Shown here piece by piece: positions 18,655-26,612 of a stretch of DNA of 64,000 nucleotides (position 1 is the stretch's first letter; the number at the start of each line of letters is the position of its first letter). The notes under the pieces were generated by a model. That model had not been told where the DNA came from, did no database searches, and worked only from the letters and a program-made list of their open reading frames with translations. Origin of the DNA: Halocalculus aciditolerans (GTDB lineage: Archaea; Halobacteriota; Halobacteria; Halobacteriales; Halobacteriaceae); contig NZ_BMPG01000003.1 in assembly GCF_014647475.1 (NCBI RefSeq), positions 1-64,000 on the forward strand. The letters run 5' to 3'. The position numbers and the translations under genes are program-made.

Positions 18655-20418
18655 TCAGTCGTCGCTGGAGGCGGCGGCGGTCGTTCGCGTCCCGTCGACG
18701 TCGCCGCGTTCGCGCCAGATGAGGGTGCCGAAGACGACGAAGAGCGTTTCGAGGATGACTGCGCCGAGGATGACCCAGACCCAGATGGGGAGGCCGAAGG
18801 CGGCCTGTGCGTTCCAGGATTCGGGGGCGTACCAGGGGACGAGGAGCGCGAGGACGACGGCGAGGCCGACCCAGAAGACTTTGCGCTGGGCGGGGAGGAC
18901 GTACTCGGCTTCCTGGGGTTCGCCGGGGAACTCGATGGAGTTGTACTCCAGGATGTCGCGGGCGCGTTCGGTCTCGGCGTCGCGGCCGGAGGCGTAGCTC
19001 CAGCCGACGAAGACGGCGGAGTTGAGGACGAGGCCGACGATGCCGGCGCTCAGGTCGAAGGGGATGGAGACGCCGGCGGCGTAGAGGCCGACGGCGGTCG
19101 CGCAGCCGACGAACATGCCGGCGAGCGCGGGCGTGCTCTTCACGCGGGCGGAGTAGAGGCCGAAGAGGAAGACCGGGGTGGCCTGGAGGAGGAATTCGAA
19201 CTTGAGCTTCGTCCAGCTCCAGATGGTGCTGTCGGGCGTGAAGGCGATGGCGAGGGCGAGCGCGAGGAAGACGGCGAGGAAGGCGCGGCTCATCCAGATG
19301 ACGCGAGCGTCGGAGGCGTCGGGGTTGACGAAGCGCTTGTAGGTGTCTTTCGCGACGGCCATGGAGAGGACCATGACGGCCGCGCCGGCGGTAGAGAGCG
19401 TCGCCATGATGACGCCGAGGGAGATGAGGGAGGGGAGGAGTTTCCCGCCGGCGGTGTTGACGTACGCGCCGAGGAGGTAGGGGACGAGCTGGTCGGCTTG
19501 GACGCCGGAGAGCCCGGGGAAGATGCCCGCGCCGAAGAGGCCGAGCCCCCAGAGGGTGATGGCGGCGAAGAAGAAGATGGGGGCCTGGAGGCGGAAGGTC
19601 GTCTTGAGGTCGGCGGCGTTGTCGATGCCGAGGTAGAACTGCTGGATGTGGAGGTAGGTGGGGAGGCCGAGGAGGACGAGGATGACGATGCTGTACCAGC
19701 CGCCCATCGTCGACGTCGAGGGGAGCGTGAGTTTCGACGGCGCGGTCTGCCAGATGGTCGTGATCTGCGCGGAGAACCCGCCGAGGGTGCCGACGAGGAC
19801 GAGCATGAGGAAGAGCGCGAAGAGCATGAGCGCGCCCTGGACGGCGGCGGAGAGCGCGGTGCCGCGGAACCCGCCGAGGCCGACGTAGGCGAGGATGACG
19901 AGGCCGAAGATGACGATGACGGCCTGATAGGGGACGAGGCCGCCGGACGCGACCTCGCCGAGGTAGCCCATCGCGAAGAACTGCTCGGTGAACTGGATGA
20001 ACGTCCCCCAGATCATGAAGAGGAGCGCGACGAAGGCGACCCGGGAGTCGAAGCGGTGTTCGAGGTAGTCGATGGGCGAGGTGTAGTTCCACTTCTGGCC
20101 GAGGTTGACGAGCGGCGGCGCGATGATGAGCGCGCCGATGACGCCGGCGACCATGAACTGGGGGTAGGCGAGGAACCACGCGCCCGAGCGGTAGGTCGCG
20201 GCGGAGTATCCGAGGAAGGAGTTCCCGCTGTAGGAGTCGGCGAAGATGGAGAGCGAGATGACGATGAACCCGAGCGACTTGCTCGCGGAGAAGAAGTCGT
20301 CGAGGTCAGCGCCGACGCTCTTCCGGTAGGAGTACCAGCCGATGCCGAGCATCACCGCGAGCGCGACGGCGGTGAGCGCGACGATGTACCAGCCGAGGGA
20401 GACGGTCTGTGGTTCCAT
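18655..20418 (-). CDS. Sodium:solute symporter (SSS family)
   Basis: A 587-residue transporter with about 13 membrane helices. The N-terminal block SVGADLDDFFSASKSLG, the SFLGYSAATYRSGAW segment of the sodium site and the SSS signature YVGLGGFRGTALSAAVQG identify the family. It should import an organic solute with sodium. The substrate cannot be told from sequence, but nearby HMGL-like and CoA-transferase genes suggest an organic acid. The last 20 residues are hydrophilic and acidic. A 19-codon leaderless frame ends 2 nt before its ATG, so translation may be coupled. Confidence 0.92.
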   Translation of the reverse strand: MEPQTVSLGWYIVALTAVALAVMLGIGWYSYRKSVGADLDDFFSASKSLGFIVISLSIFADSYSGNSFLGYSAATYRSGAWFLAYPQFMVAGVIGALIIAPPLVNLGQKWNYTSPIDYLEHRFDSRVAFVALLFMIWGTFIQFTEQFFAMGYLGEVASGGLVPYQAVIVIFGLVILAYVGLGGFRGTALSAAVQGALMLFALFLMLVLVGTLGGFSAQITTIWQTAPSKLTLPSTSTMGGWYSIVILVLLGLPTYLHIQQFYLGIDNAADLKTTFRLQAPIFFFAAITLWGLGLFGAGIFPGLSGVQADQLVPYLLGAYVNTAGGKLLPSLISLGVIMATLSTAGAAVMVLSMAVAKDTYKRFVNPDASDARVIWMSRAFLAVFLALALAIAFTPDSTIWSWTKLKFEFLLQATPVFLFGLYSARVKSTPALAGMFVGCATAVGLYAAGVSIPFDLSAGIVGLVLNSAVFVGWSYASGRDAETERARDILEYNSIEFPGEPQEAEYVLPAQRKVFWVGLAVVLALLVPWYAPESWNAQAAFGLPIWVWVILGAVILETLFVVFGTLIWRERGDVDGTRTTAAASSDD

Positions 20419-20420
20419 AA

Positions 20421-20480
20421 CTAGCTCTCTCTGTGCGTCGCTGTCGGTTCCGTGGCTATCGAGCCCGTGGGGTGTGCCAT
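20421..20480 (-). CDS. Leaderless 19-residue upstream open reading frame
   Basis: The minus-strand ATG at 20480 lies about 29 nt after the centre of a TATA box (TTTTTATCCC, 20504-20513), the distance typical of leaderless haloarchaeal genes. The frame encodes MAHPTGSIATEPTATHRES and stops 2 nt before the symporter ATG. It is probably a translated leader that delivers ribosomes to the symporter start. Coding status is inferred from position only. Confidence 0.4.
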   Translation of the reverse strand: MAHPTGSIATEPTATHRES

Positions 20481-20503
20481 TCCGTATCCCTCATCATCGT
20501 TCT

Positions 20504-20533
20504 GGGATAAAAACGCTGTGGTGTACTGCCACA
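20504..20533 (-). promoter_or_regulatory. Symporter promoter with 17-bp palindrome
   Basis: TTTTTATCCC (20504-20513, minus strand) is the TATA box. Directly upstream is the palindrome TGTGGTGTACTGCCACA (20517-20533), where a regulator could contact the promoter next to the BRE. Its half-site differs from the IclR-linked palindromes at 23089, 23197 and 24009 although the 6-5-6 geometry is alike. Confidence 0.5.
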
Positions 20534-20697
20534 CGACGCGGTACCACGGACCGCGGGAGCGGTCAAAGCGGAACGCGCAGAGGAAGACGGCGAGCGCGGC
20601 CAGAGCGGGGCAGCACGGCGAAAGCGGTGAGAGCGGAGCAGCGCGAGGAGTCCGAAGCGCGAGGAGGCCGGGGGAGAACGAGAGTCGGGCGGTGGGG

Positions 20698-21798
20698 TTA
20701 TTGGTCGTCGAGGAGGTCGCGGGCGTCGGCTTCGGGGAGGGGGTTGCCGCGTGCTTCGGCGGCGTCGCGGATGCGGTCGAGCGCGGCGGCGACGGCGTCC
20801 TCGGTGGGGTCGACGCCGGCGTCGCGGAGGAGGGCGCGGACGGCACCGCGGCCGGTGTCGGTGCCGAATCGGAGGTCGCGGGTCGCGCCGTAAGTGGCGG
20901 GGTCGAAGGGTTCGTAGGTGCCGGGGTCGTCGAGCATGGCGGCGGTGTGCATGCCGCTCTCGTGGCGGTAGGCGCGCTCGCCGAGGACGGGTTTCGCGGG
21001 CGGGATGTCGACGCCGAGGGCGTCGTGGACGGCGCGTCCGGCGGGGGCGAGTTCGTCGAGGGCGAGCGCGAGGTCGTCGCCGCGTTCGCGGAGGAGGACG
21101 GCGACTTCTTCGAGGGGGGCGTTCCCGGCGCGTTCGCCGATACCGCCGACGGTGGCGTCGACGCGGGTCGCGCCGGCGTCGACGCCGGCGGCGGCGTTCG
21201 CGGTGGCGACGCCCATGTCGTCGTGGGTGTGGACGGCGACCGCGGCGTCGTGGCCGACGGCGTCGGCGACGACACCGACGGTCTCCTCGACGCAGGAGGG
21301 CGTGCCCGCGCCGGTGGTGTCGGCGAGGGTGACGTGGGACGCGCCGGCGTCGACGGCGGCGCGCGCGACGTCGGGGAGGAAGTCGTGGTCGGCGCGCATC
21401 GCGTCCATCAGCGTCACGCCGACGTGGACGCCGCCGTCGAGCGCGCGTGCGACGTTCTCGACGAGCATCTCGCGGGCTTCCGCGCGCGTCTTTCCGAGGG
21501 CGTGTTCGAGCTGGCGGTCGGAGGTGCTGACGATGACTTCGACCTCGTCGGGGTCGACGGCGAGCGCGGCGTCGACGTCGCCGGGGACGGCGCGGGCGAG
21601 CGCGGCGGTGCGGAGGCCGCGGTCGTCGGCGTGCCGGAACCACTCCTCGCGGGCGTGCGCTCGCGGGAAGGAGACTTCGACGCAGTCGACGCCGAGGTCG
21701 GCGAGCCGGTCGAGGACGCGGCGGCCCGCGTCGGCCGAGATCTCCAGGCCGGGGACCTGCGAGCCCTCGCGGAGCGTGAGGTCCTTGAACGCGACCAT
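20698..21798 (-). CDS. HMGL-like aldol/Claisen enzyme (isopropylmalate/homocitrate synthase family)
   Basis: A 366-residue TIM-barrel enzyme of the HMG-CoA lyase / 2-isopropylmalate synthase superfamily. Motifs: DLTLREGSQ (metal and substrate entry), VTLADTTGAGTP, HTHDDMGVATANA (metal His-x-His), GGIGERAGNAPLEEV and HESGMHTAAML. There is no C-terminal leucine-regulatory domain, so a homocitrate-, citramalate- or lyase-type reaction is more likely than LeuA. Its start overlaps the stop of the CoA-transferase gene, so the two are co-translated. I infer a shared branched dicarboxylic acid or hydroxyacyl-CoA pathway with the symporter downstream. Confidence 0.82.
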   Translation of the reverse strand: MVAFKDLTLREGSQVPGLEISADAGRRVLDRLADLGVDCVEVSFPRAHAREEWFRHADDRGLRTAALARAVPGDVDAALAVDPDEVEVIVSTSDRQLEHALGKTRAEAREMLVENVARALDGGVHVGVTLMDAMRADHDFLPDVARAAVDAGASHVTLADTTGAGTPSCVEETVGVVADAVGHDAAVAVHTHDDMGVATANAAAGVDAGATRVDATVGGIGERAGNAPLEEVAVLLRERGDDLALALDELAPAGRAVHDALGVDIPPAKPVLGERAYRHESGMHTAAMLDDPGTYEPFDPATYGATRDLRFGTDTGRGAVRALLRDAGVDPTEDAVAAALDRIRDAAEARGNPLPEADARDLLDDQ

Positions 21799-23018
21799 CA
21801 GTCGTCCCCTCCTTCGGCGGCGAGCGTCTCCTGCTCTTCGTCCGAGAGGAGCCAGTCGCGGAGGATTTCTTCCGTGTGTTCGCCGATGTCGGGCGGGTCG
21901 CGGTACTGTTCGGGGCCGAAGCGCTCGCCGGAGACGGGGGCCATGACGGTCTGTTCGGGGACGGACTCGCCGTCGTGGGTGGCGTGGAAGCGCGCGAGGG
22001 AGCCGGCGGCGTCGAGGCCGGGGTCGTCGGCGAGGTCGGAGGGGTCGTTGACGGGTGCGGCGGGCACGCCGGCGTCGGCGAGCGCGTCGAAGAGCGCCGC
22101 GCGGTCGCCGCCGCGGAGGCGCTCTTGGACCGTTTCGAGGAGCGCCTGTTTGTTCGCTCGGCGGTCGGCGGCGGTGGCGAACCGCTCGTCGTCGCGGAGC
22201 CCGCGGAGGTCGGCGGCGTCGCAGAACGCCTCCCAGTGGCGGTCGTTCGTCACGCCGACGAAGAGCCAGCCGGCGTCCGTCTCGAAGACGTCGTAGAGCC
22301 CCCAGCTCGGGTGGGACGCGCCGAGGGGTTCGGGGTCGTCGCCGAATCGGTCGGCGTAGGTGAGCCAGTACCCCATCCAGTGGGCGGCGGATTCGAAGAG
22401 CGTGCCGTCGACGCGCTGGCCCTCGCCGGTGCGGTCGCGCTCGCGGAGGGCGACCATGACGCCGAGGACGCCGTAGATGGCCGCGCCCATGTCGGCGATG
22501 GAGGTGCCGACGCGGACGGGCTGGCGGCCGGGTTCGCCGGTGACGCTCATCAACCCGGACATCGCTTCGGCGACGACGTCCATGCCGGCGTAGTCGCCGT
22601 ACGGGCCCTCTTGAAAGCCCTTGATGGAGAGGTAGATGAGTTCGGGGTTGCGCTCGCGGAGCGTCTCCGCGCCGATACCGAGGCGTTCGGGCGTGCCGCG
22701 GCCGAGGTTCTCGACGAAGACGTCTGCGGCGTCGACGAGGTCGTAGAGCGCGTCGATGTCGTCGTCGTCCTTGAGGTCGAGGGCGATGGAGCGCTTGTTG
22801 CGGTTGATGGCGTCGAAGATGGCGTCGCCGGTGTCGCCGGACGACCGGATGGAGTCGCCGCCGTCGGGGCGTTCGATCTTGACGACTTCCGCGCCGAGGT
22901 CGGCGAGGACGGACGCCGCGAACGGCCCGGCGACGATGTTTCCGAGTTCGAGGACGCGGAGGTCGCTGAGCGGGCCGTTCCGCTCCGCTCCCGCCGCTGG
23001 CTGGCGTGAGTCAGTCAC
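21798..23018 (-). CDS. CaiB/BaiF family (class III) CoA-transferase
   Basis: About 406 residues. Motifs: LSDLRVLELGNIVAGPFA, LADLGAEVVKIERP, RNKRSIALDLK with the following VENLGRGTPERLG, and KGFQEGPYGDYAGMDVVAEAMSG with the catalytic Asp in GMD. It transfers CoA between carboxylic acids through an aspartyl-CoA anhydride. The GTG at 23018 lies 28 nt after a TATA box (TTTATG, 23043-23048), so a leaderless start there is preferred over ATGs at 23045 and 23087. The gene is divergent from iclR and has a palindromic operator at 23089-23105. Confidence 0.85.
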   Translation of the reverse strand: MTDSRQPAAGAERNGPLSDLRVLELGNIVAGPFAASVLADLGAEVVKIERPDGGDSIRSSGDTGDAIFDAINRNKRSIALDLKDDDDIDALYDLVDAADVFVENLGRGTPERLGIGAETLRERNPELIYLSIKGFQEGPYGDYAGMDVVAEAMSGLMSVTGEPGRQPVRVGTSIADMGAAIYGVLGVMVALRERDRTGEGQRVDGTLFESAAHWMGYWLTYADRFGDDPEPLGASHPSWGLYDVFETDAGWLFVGVTNDRHWEAFCDAADLRGLRDDERFATAADRRANKQALLETVQERLRGGDRAALFDALADAGVPAAPVNDPSDLADDPGLDAAGSLARFHATHDGESVPEQTVMAPVSGERFGPEQYRDPPDIGEHTEEILRDWLLSDEEQETLAAEGGDD

Positions 23019-23088
23019 ACCCCCGTCTCGGGGAGCGCCGGGCATAAACGCTCGGGAACCACACCACGTCGGCCCGAACATCCCCATC

Positions 23089-23105
23089 GTTCACGATGAG
23101 TGAAC
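23089..23105. promoter_or_regulatory. IclR-type operator 1
   Basis: GTTCACGATGAGTGAAC is a perfect 6-5-6 palindrome upstream of the CoA-transferase TATA box. It is the best-conserved of three copies around the iclR gene (others at 23197 and 24009; consensus GTYCAC-N5-GTGRAC), which strongly suggests it is the binding site of that regulator. Confidence 0.7.
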
Positions 23106-23196
23106 GCATAGGGGGGGGCGACGGAGCGGCACTCTGTGTGAACGCTACTCATTCTCGGTACCGGTGGCGCGCCGTCGCCGCGGCGCGCGGCAGACA

Positions 23197-23213
23197 GTTC
23201 ACTCATAGTGGAC
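23197..23213. promoter_or_regulatory. IclR-type operator 2, at the iclR promoter
   Basis: GTTCACTCATAGTGGAC, one mismatch from a perfect palindrome, directly abuts the TATA box TTTATG (23214-23219) that sits 28 nt before the leaderless iclR ATG. Binding here would overlap the BRE and so implies autoregulation. Confidence 0.7.
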
Positions 23214-23243
23214 TTTATGTGGTGTCACGCGCGAGTGCGTGGC

Positions 23244-24005
23244 ATGGAATCAGGGTCGAATCGAACGGTCGGAGCGGTGGAGACGGCGTTCGCGGTCGTG
23301 CGGGAGCTCGAAGCGCGGGGGCCGTGCGGCGTGACGGCGCTCGCGGACGCGATGGACCTCCCGAAGAGCACGGTGCACAAACACCTCGCGACGCTCGTCG
23401 ACGAGGGGTACGTGCGACGGCGCGACGGCCGGTACCGCGTCGGCTTCAAGTTCCTCCAGCACGGCGGCGTCGTCCGCGACCGCTGCCGGCTCTACACGTT
23501 CGGCCGGCCGAAGGTCGAATCGCTCGTCGACGACGTGAGCGAGATGGTCATCCTCTCCATCCGCGAGGGCGACCGCGGCGTCTTCCTCTTCCGGTCGAAC
23601 GACCGCTACAACCTCAAGGAGTCGCTGCCGATGGGCGCGCGCTTCAACCTCCACTCGAACGGCGCGGGGAAGGCGATGCTCGCCGCGTCGAGCGACGCGT
23701 TCGTCCGCGACCTCGCCGACGCCGGCCTCCCCGCGGAAACTCCGGAGACCATCACTGACCCGGACGTCCTCTTCGCGGAAGTCGAGCGCGTGCGAGAAGC
23801 CGGCTACGCGCTCAACCACGGCGAGCGAGACAGCGGCGTGCAGGCCGTCAGCGCGCCCATCCGGGACGCCGCGACCGGCGACGTCGGCGCGATCAGCATC
23901 TCCGTCCCGAGCGGCTCGCCCGCCGTCGACCACCTCGACGGAGAGTACGCCGAAGCCGTCCAGCGCGCCGCCAGCGAACTCACTCTCCAGCTCGAACACA
24001 GCTGA
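23244..24005 (+). CDS. IclR-family transcriptional regulator
   Basis: A 253-residue regulator. Residues 5-65 form the winged helix (ETAFAVVRELEARG, then ALADAMDLPKSTVHKHLATL and EGYVRRRDGRYRVG), and the rest is the IclR effector domain (RFNLHSNGAGKAMLA, GYALNHGERDSGVQAVSAPI, GAISISVPSG). The ATG at 23244 is chosen because it follows the TATA box by 28 nt; the longer frame from 23208 would overlap the operator. It is divergent from the CoA-transferase/HMGL operon, which it most likely controls through three matching palindromes. Confidence 0.93.
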   Translation: MESGSNRTVGAVETAFAVVRELEARGPCGVTALADAMDLPKSTVHKHLATLVDEGYVRRRDGRYRVGFKFLQHGGVVRDRCRLYTFGRPKVESLVDDVSEMVILSIREGDRGVFLFRSNDRYNLKESLPMGARFNLHSNGAGKAMLAASSDAFVRDLADAGLPAETPETITDPDVLFAEVERVREAGYALNHGERDSGVQAVSAPIRDAATGDVGAISISVPSGSPAVDHLDGEYAEAVQRAASELTLQLEHS

Positions 24006-24008
24006 GTC

Positions 24009-24025
24009 GTCCACGATGGGTGAAC
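24009..24025. promoter_or_regulatory. IclR-type operator 3, just downstream of iclR
   Basis: GTCCACGATGGGTGAAC matches the two other operators with one mismatch in symmetry. It begins 3 nt after the iclR stop codon. It could act in looping or control a transcript starting in the gene-poor stretch to its right. Confidence 0.6.
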
Positions 24026-24560
24026 GGAATCCGGCAGAAGCCGGCCCGTCAATTACGCGAGTAGGCCTGTAAAGGAGTAGTGAGTGAGGCGAGCTCTCAC
24101 CGAGTTCGCGAAACGCCCGGCAGTGAAGAATCCTCTACTGAGCAGAATACTCTGATTTGTGACCTTAACGCCGGTCAGGAGATGGCACTCCGCCTGTTTC
24201 TCGCGCCTTATACGCCTTCAGTCGTCGAGAAGCGGCGATTCGCCCGGCGTATCGAAAGAGCGCCAGATGCGTCGAGTTTCCCTTTTATAGCCGCCTACAG
24301 TCGGTTTCTTCCGGTTTCCTCCGTATAGAGTCCGACGTTGAACTCTCCGGTCAGGATTCACTTCCTATCACATGTCGTTCTTGTTCCGCTGGGCGTCCTC
24401 GGGGCGGTCGGCGCTCGCGCTCGTGGCCCCGCGTGACCGGCGTGTCGGCCGCTCAGATGAGAGATAGTGTCAGCGGGTGGTCGCCGGAGTGCTCCGTACT
24501 CGGGCGGCGAGTCGCGGCGGGGTTCGAAAGACCGACCTTCGCGGGCGGCGAAGACCGGGT
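24026..24560. other. Gene-free stretch
   Basis: No convincing gene. An 82-codon frame at 24080-24328 lacks the acidic composition and third-position GC bias of its neighbours and is probably chance. The stretch is less GC-rich than its surroundings, and TTTTATAGCC at about 24283-24292 resembles a TATA box. Confidence 0.4.
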
Positions 24561-24926
24561 ATGGATCTGTCGTCACTGCCGTCGCGGCCGCTCGCGGGGA
24601 GCGAGGTCGCGGCGCTCGGGGAGTCGGACGCGTTCGTCGCGGTGCGGCCGGTGGACCGCTTCGAGTTCGAGGCCGTGGAGGAGACGCTCGTCGTCGGCGT
24701 CGTGCTCGTCACGGAGCGCGGCGCGCGAGCGGCGCACTTCTCGCCGGCCGACGGCTGGCGCGTCGTCTACCGCGAGGACGTCGAGGGCGTCGAGGGCCTC
24801 GCGGACGTCTCGGAGGCGACAATCGGGGAGGCGCAGCGCGAGCTCCGCTCGCTGACGGACGAACTGGAGAGCGAGCGCGGGTTCGGGAGCCGGCTCGTCG
24901 ACGCCTACGAGAGCGAGCAGAATTAG
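24561..24926 (+). CDS. Small acidic haloarchaeal protein, unknown
   Basis: A 121-residue very acidic soluble protein. It begins MDLSSLPSRPLAGSEV and ends ESERGFGSRLVDAYESEQN. No domain recognised and no Cys. The start at 24561 is preferred over the upstream frame because the extra N-terminal part is Arg-rich and unlike a haloarchaeal protein. It converges with the next gene, overlapping by 4 nt. Confidence 0.65.
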   Translation: MDLSSLPSRPLAGSEVAALGESDAFVAVRPVDRFEFEAVEETLVVGVVLVTERGARAAHFSPADGWRVVYREDVEGVEGLADVSEATIGEAQRELRSLTDELESERGFGSRLVDAYESEQN

Positions 24927-25297
24927 AAGGGGAGGGCGTCGCGGACGCGGGCGAGGACGGAGCGGTCGTCGAGCGTGCTGGGGTCGGCGAGGCCGAGTTC
25001 GACGGCGAGCGCGTCGAGTTCGTCGTCGCCGAAGCGGTGGTCGTCGCGGGCGTCGGCGAGCCACGCGCGCCACTCGTCGGCCGTTTTGACGCCGGCGGAG
25101 TCGTCCCACTGGTCGGCGAGCGCGTCAGTATTAGTAAAGGGGATGTCCATGCCGCTGTCGCCCCAGTAGAGCGGGGAGAGGAGGAAGTCGTACTCGTCGT
25201 GATCGAGGGGGCGGAACCGGTAGGGGTAGCCGTCGTAGGCGAAGACGTCGTCGGGCGTCACGGTCTCCCCCGTCGGCAGGTCGAGCGTCGCAGTCAC
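24923..25297 (-). CDS. Conserved haloarchaeal hypothetical protein
   Basis: A 124-residue acidic protein rich in aromatic residues near the N terminus (FAYDGYPYRFRPLDHDEYDF, LYWGDSGMDIPF) and a C-terminal helical half (ELGLADPSTLDDRSVLARVR). No motif points to a catalytic role. It is read on its own from the minus strand. Confidence 0.65.
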   Translation of the reverse strand: MTATLDLPTGETVTPDDVFAYDGYPYRFRPLDHDEYDFLLSPLYWGDSGMDIPFTNTDALADQWDDSAGVKTADEWRAWLADARDDHRFGDDELDALAVELGLADPSTLDDRSVLARVRDALPF

Positions 25298-25348
25298 GGC
25301 TCGTTCTTGGGGCCGAACGCACTTGAGGGATGCGCGAACCGGGATGAG

Positions 25349-26497
25349 TCAGTCGAGGAGGTCGGCGGCGACGCCGCGGAGGACGTCGTAGCCGGTTTCG
25401 AGGTCGTCGAGGGCGACGTGTTCGTCGTAGGTGTGGGCCTGCGCGAGGTTCCCCGGCCCCCACGTGACCGCCTCGACGTCGGCGTCGTTGACGAGGTTGC
25501 GGACGTCGGTCGCGGCCTCGATGCCCCACGGGTCGGGGCGGCGGCCGGTCGCGGCGGCCACGCGGTCGCGGACGAGTTCGGCGAGGGCGCAGTCGACGGG
25601 GACGCGTGCGGGCTCGTAGCGCTGTATCTCCGCGACGGAGACGGGGACGTCGAGGTCGGCGGCGAGGTCGTCGACCTCCGCGCGGACAGTCGAAATGGAT
25701 TCGCCGGGGAGGACGCGGCGGTCGAGGACGACCGTCGCGTTTTCGGGGAGGACGCCGAGGTTGCCGTCGAGGCCGGCGGCGTACCGCGTGATGTTGGCGT
25801 ACGCCGTCCCGACGAGGTCGTCCGCGCGCTCGCGGAGGGCCGCGTCGTAGGTCTCGATGGCGTCGACGAGCGCGCGAGCGGCGAGCACGGCGTTCCGGCC
25901 CTGGTCGGGGCGGCTGGCGTGCGAGGGGTCGCCGTGGACGGTGAGTTCGTAGCAGACGAGGCCTTTCGCGCTCGTGGCGACGCGGAAGTCCGTGGGTTCG
26001 AGGACGAGGCCGTAGTCGCCGGTGTAGCCGGCGTCGAGGAGGGATTCCGTGCCGGGTTCGCCGGTCTCTTCGCCCATCGCGGCGTGGAAGACGACGCTGC
26101 CGCCGCGGGTGTCGGCGTCGATGGCGTCGCGGAGGTCGCGGAGCGCGAGCATCGCGAGCGCGAGGTTGCCCTTCATGTCGGCGCTCCCGCGGCCGTAGAG
26201 CCGACCGTCCTCGACGACGCCGGCGTAGGGGTCGTGCGTCCACTCGGCCTCGTCGCCGGCGGGAACGACGTCGAGGTGGCCGTTCAGCACGAGCGTCGGT
26301 CCGTCGGGGTCGCCGACGCGCGCGCCGACGCTCGGCCGGCCGGGGTCGCCGACCAGTTCGGCGTCGATGTCCTCGCTCTCGAGCCAGTCGCGGACGAACC
26401 GCGCGCACTCGCCCTCCTCGCCGGGCGGGTTCTCGGAGTCCAGTCGGACGAGGTCGCGGGCGAGCGCGACGAGTTCCTCCCGAGCGTCGGTGTCCAT
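25349..26497 (-). CDS. M20-family metallopeptidase / deacylase (ArgE/DapE-like)
   Basis: A 382-residue zinc hydrolase. The metal ligands of M20 enzymes are visible: His in LNGHLDVVPAG, Asp in YGRGSADMKGNLA, the Glu pair in GEETGEPG, and His in AQAHTYDEHV near the end; the dimerisation (lid) domain lies between about residues 180 and 290 (VCYELTVHGDPSHASRPDQG). It would hydrolyse an amide bond of an N-acyl amino acid or peptide, but the substrate is not fixed by sequence. The ATG at 26497 is chosen because the family starts shortly before RLDSENPPGEEG. It is divergent from the SDR gene. Confidence 0.92.
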   Translation of the reverse strand: MDTDAREELVALARDLVRLDSENPPGEEGECARFVRDWLESEDIDAELVGDPGRPSVGARVGDPDGPTLVLNGHLDVVPAGDEAEWTHDPYAGVVEDGRLYGRGSADMKGNLALAMLALRDLRDAIDADTRGGSVVFHAAMGEETGEPGTESLLDAGYTGDYGLVLEPTDFRVATSAKGLVCYELTVHGDPSHASRPDQGRNAVLAARALVDAIETYDAALRERADDLVGTAYANITRYAAGLDGNLGVLPENATVVLDRRVLPGESISTVRAEVDDLAADLDVPVSVAEIQRYEPARVPVDCALAELVRDRVAAATGRRPDPWGIEAATDVRNLVNDADVEAVTWGPGNLAQAHTYDEHVALDDLETGYDVLRGVAADLLD

Positions 26498-26612
26498 ACG
26501 GAGAGCATGAGGCGAGGCGGACGTAACTCCACGGATACCGCGCGGGTGGGGAGAAGCGGCAAACACCGGAGGGACACCGCGACCTATGCCGCTCGCGGCC
26601 GAGGAGTGAGGT

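Noticed and set aside
24080-24328. 82-codon plus-strand frame in the intergenic region
   Set aside because: No acidic bias, no family and no promoter at a suitable distance.
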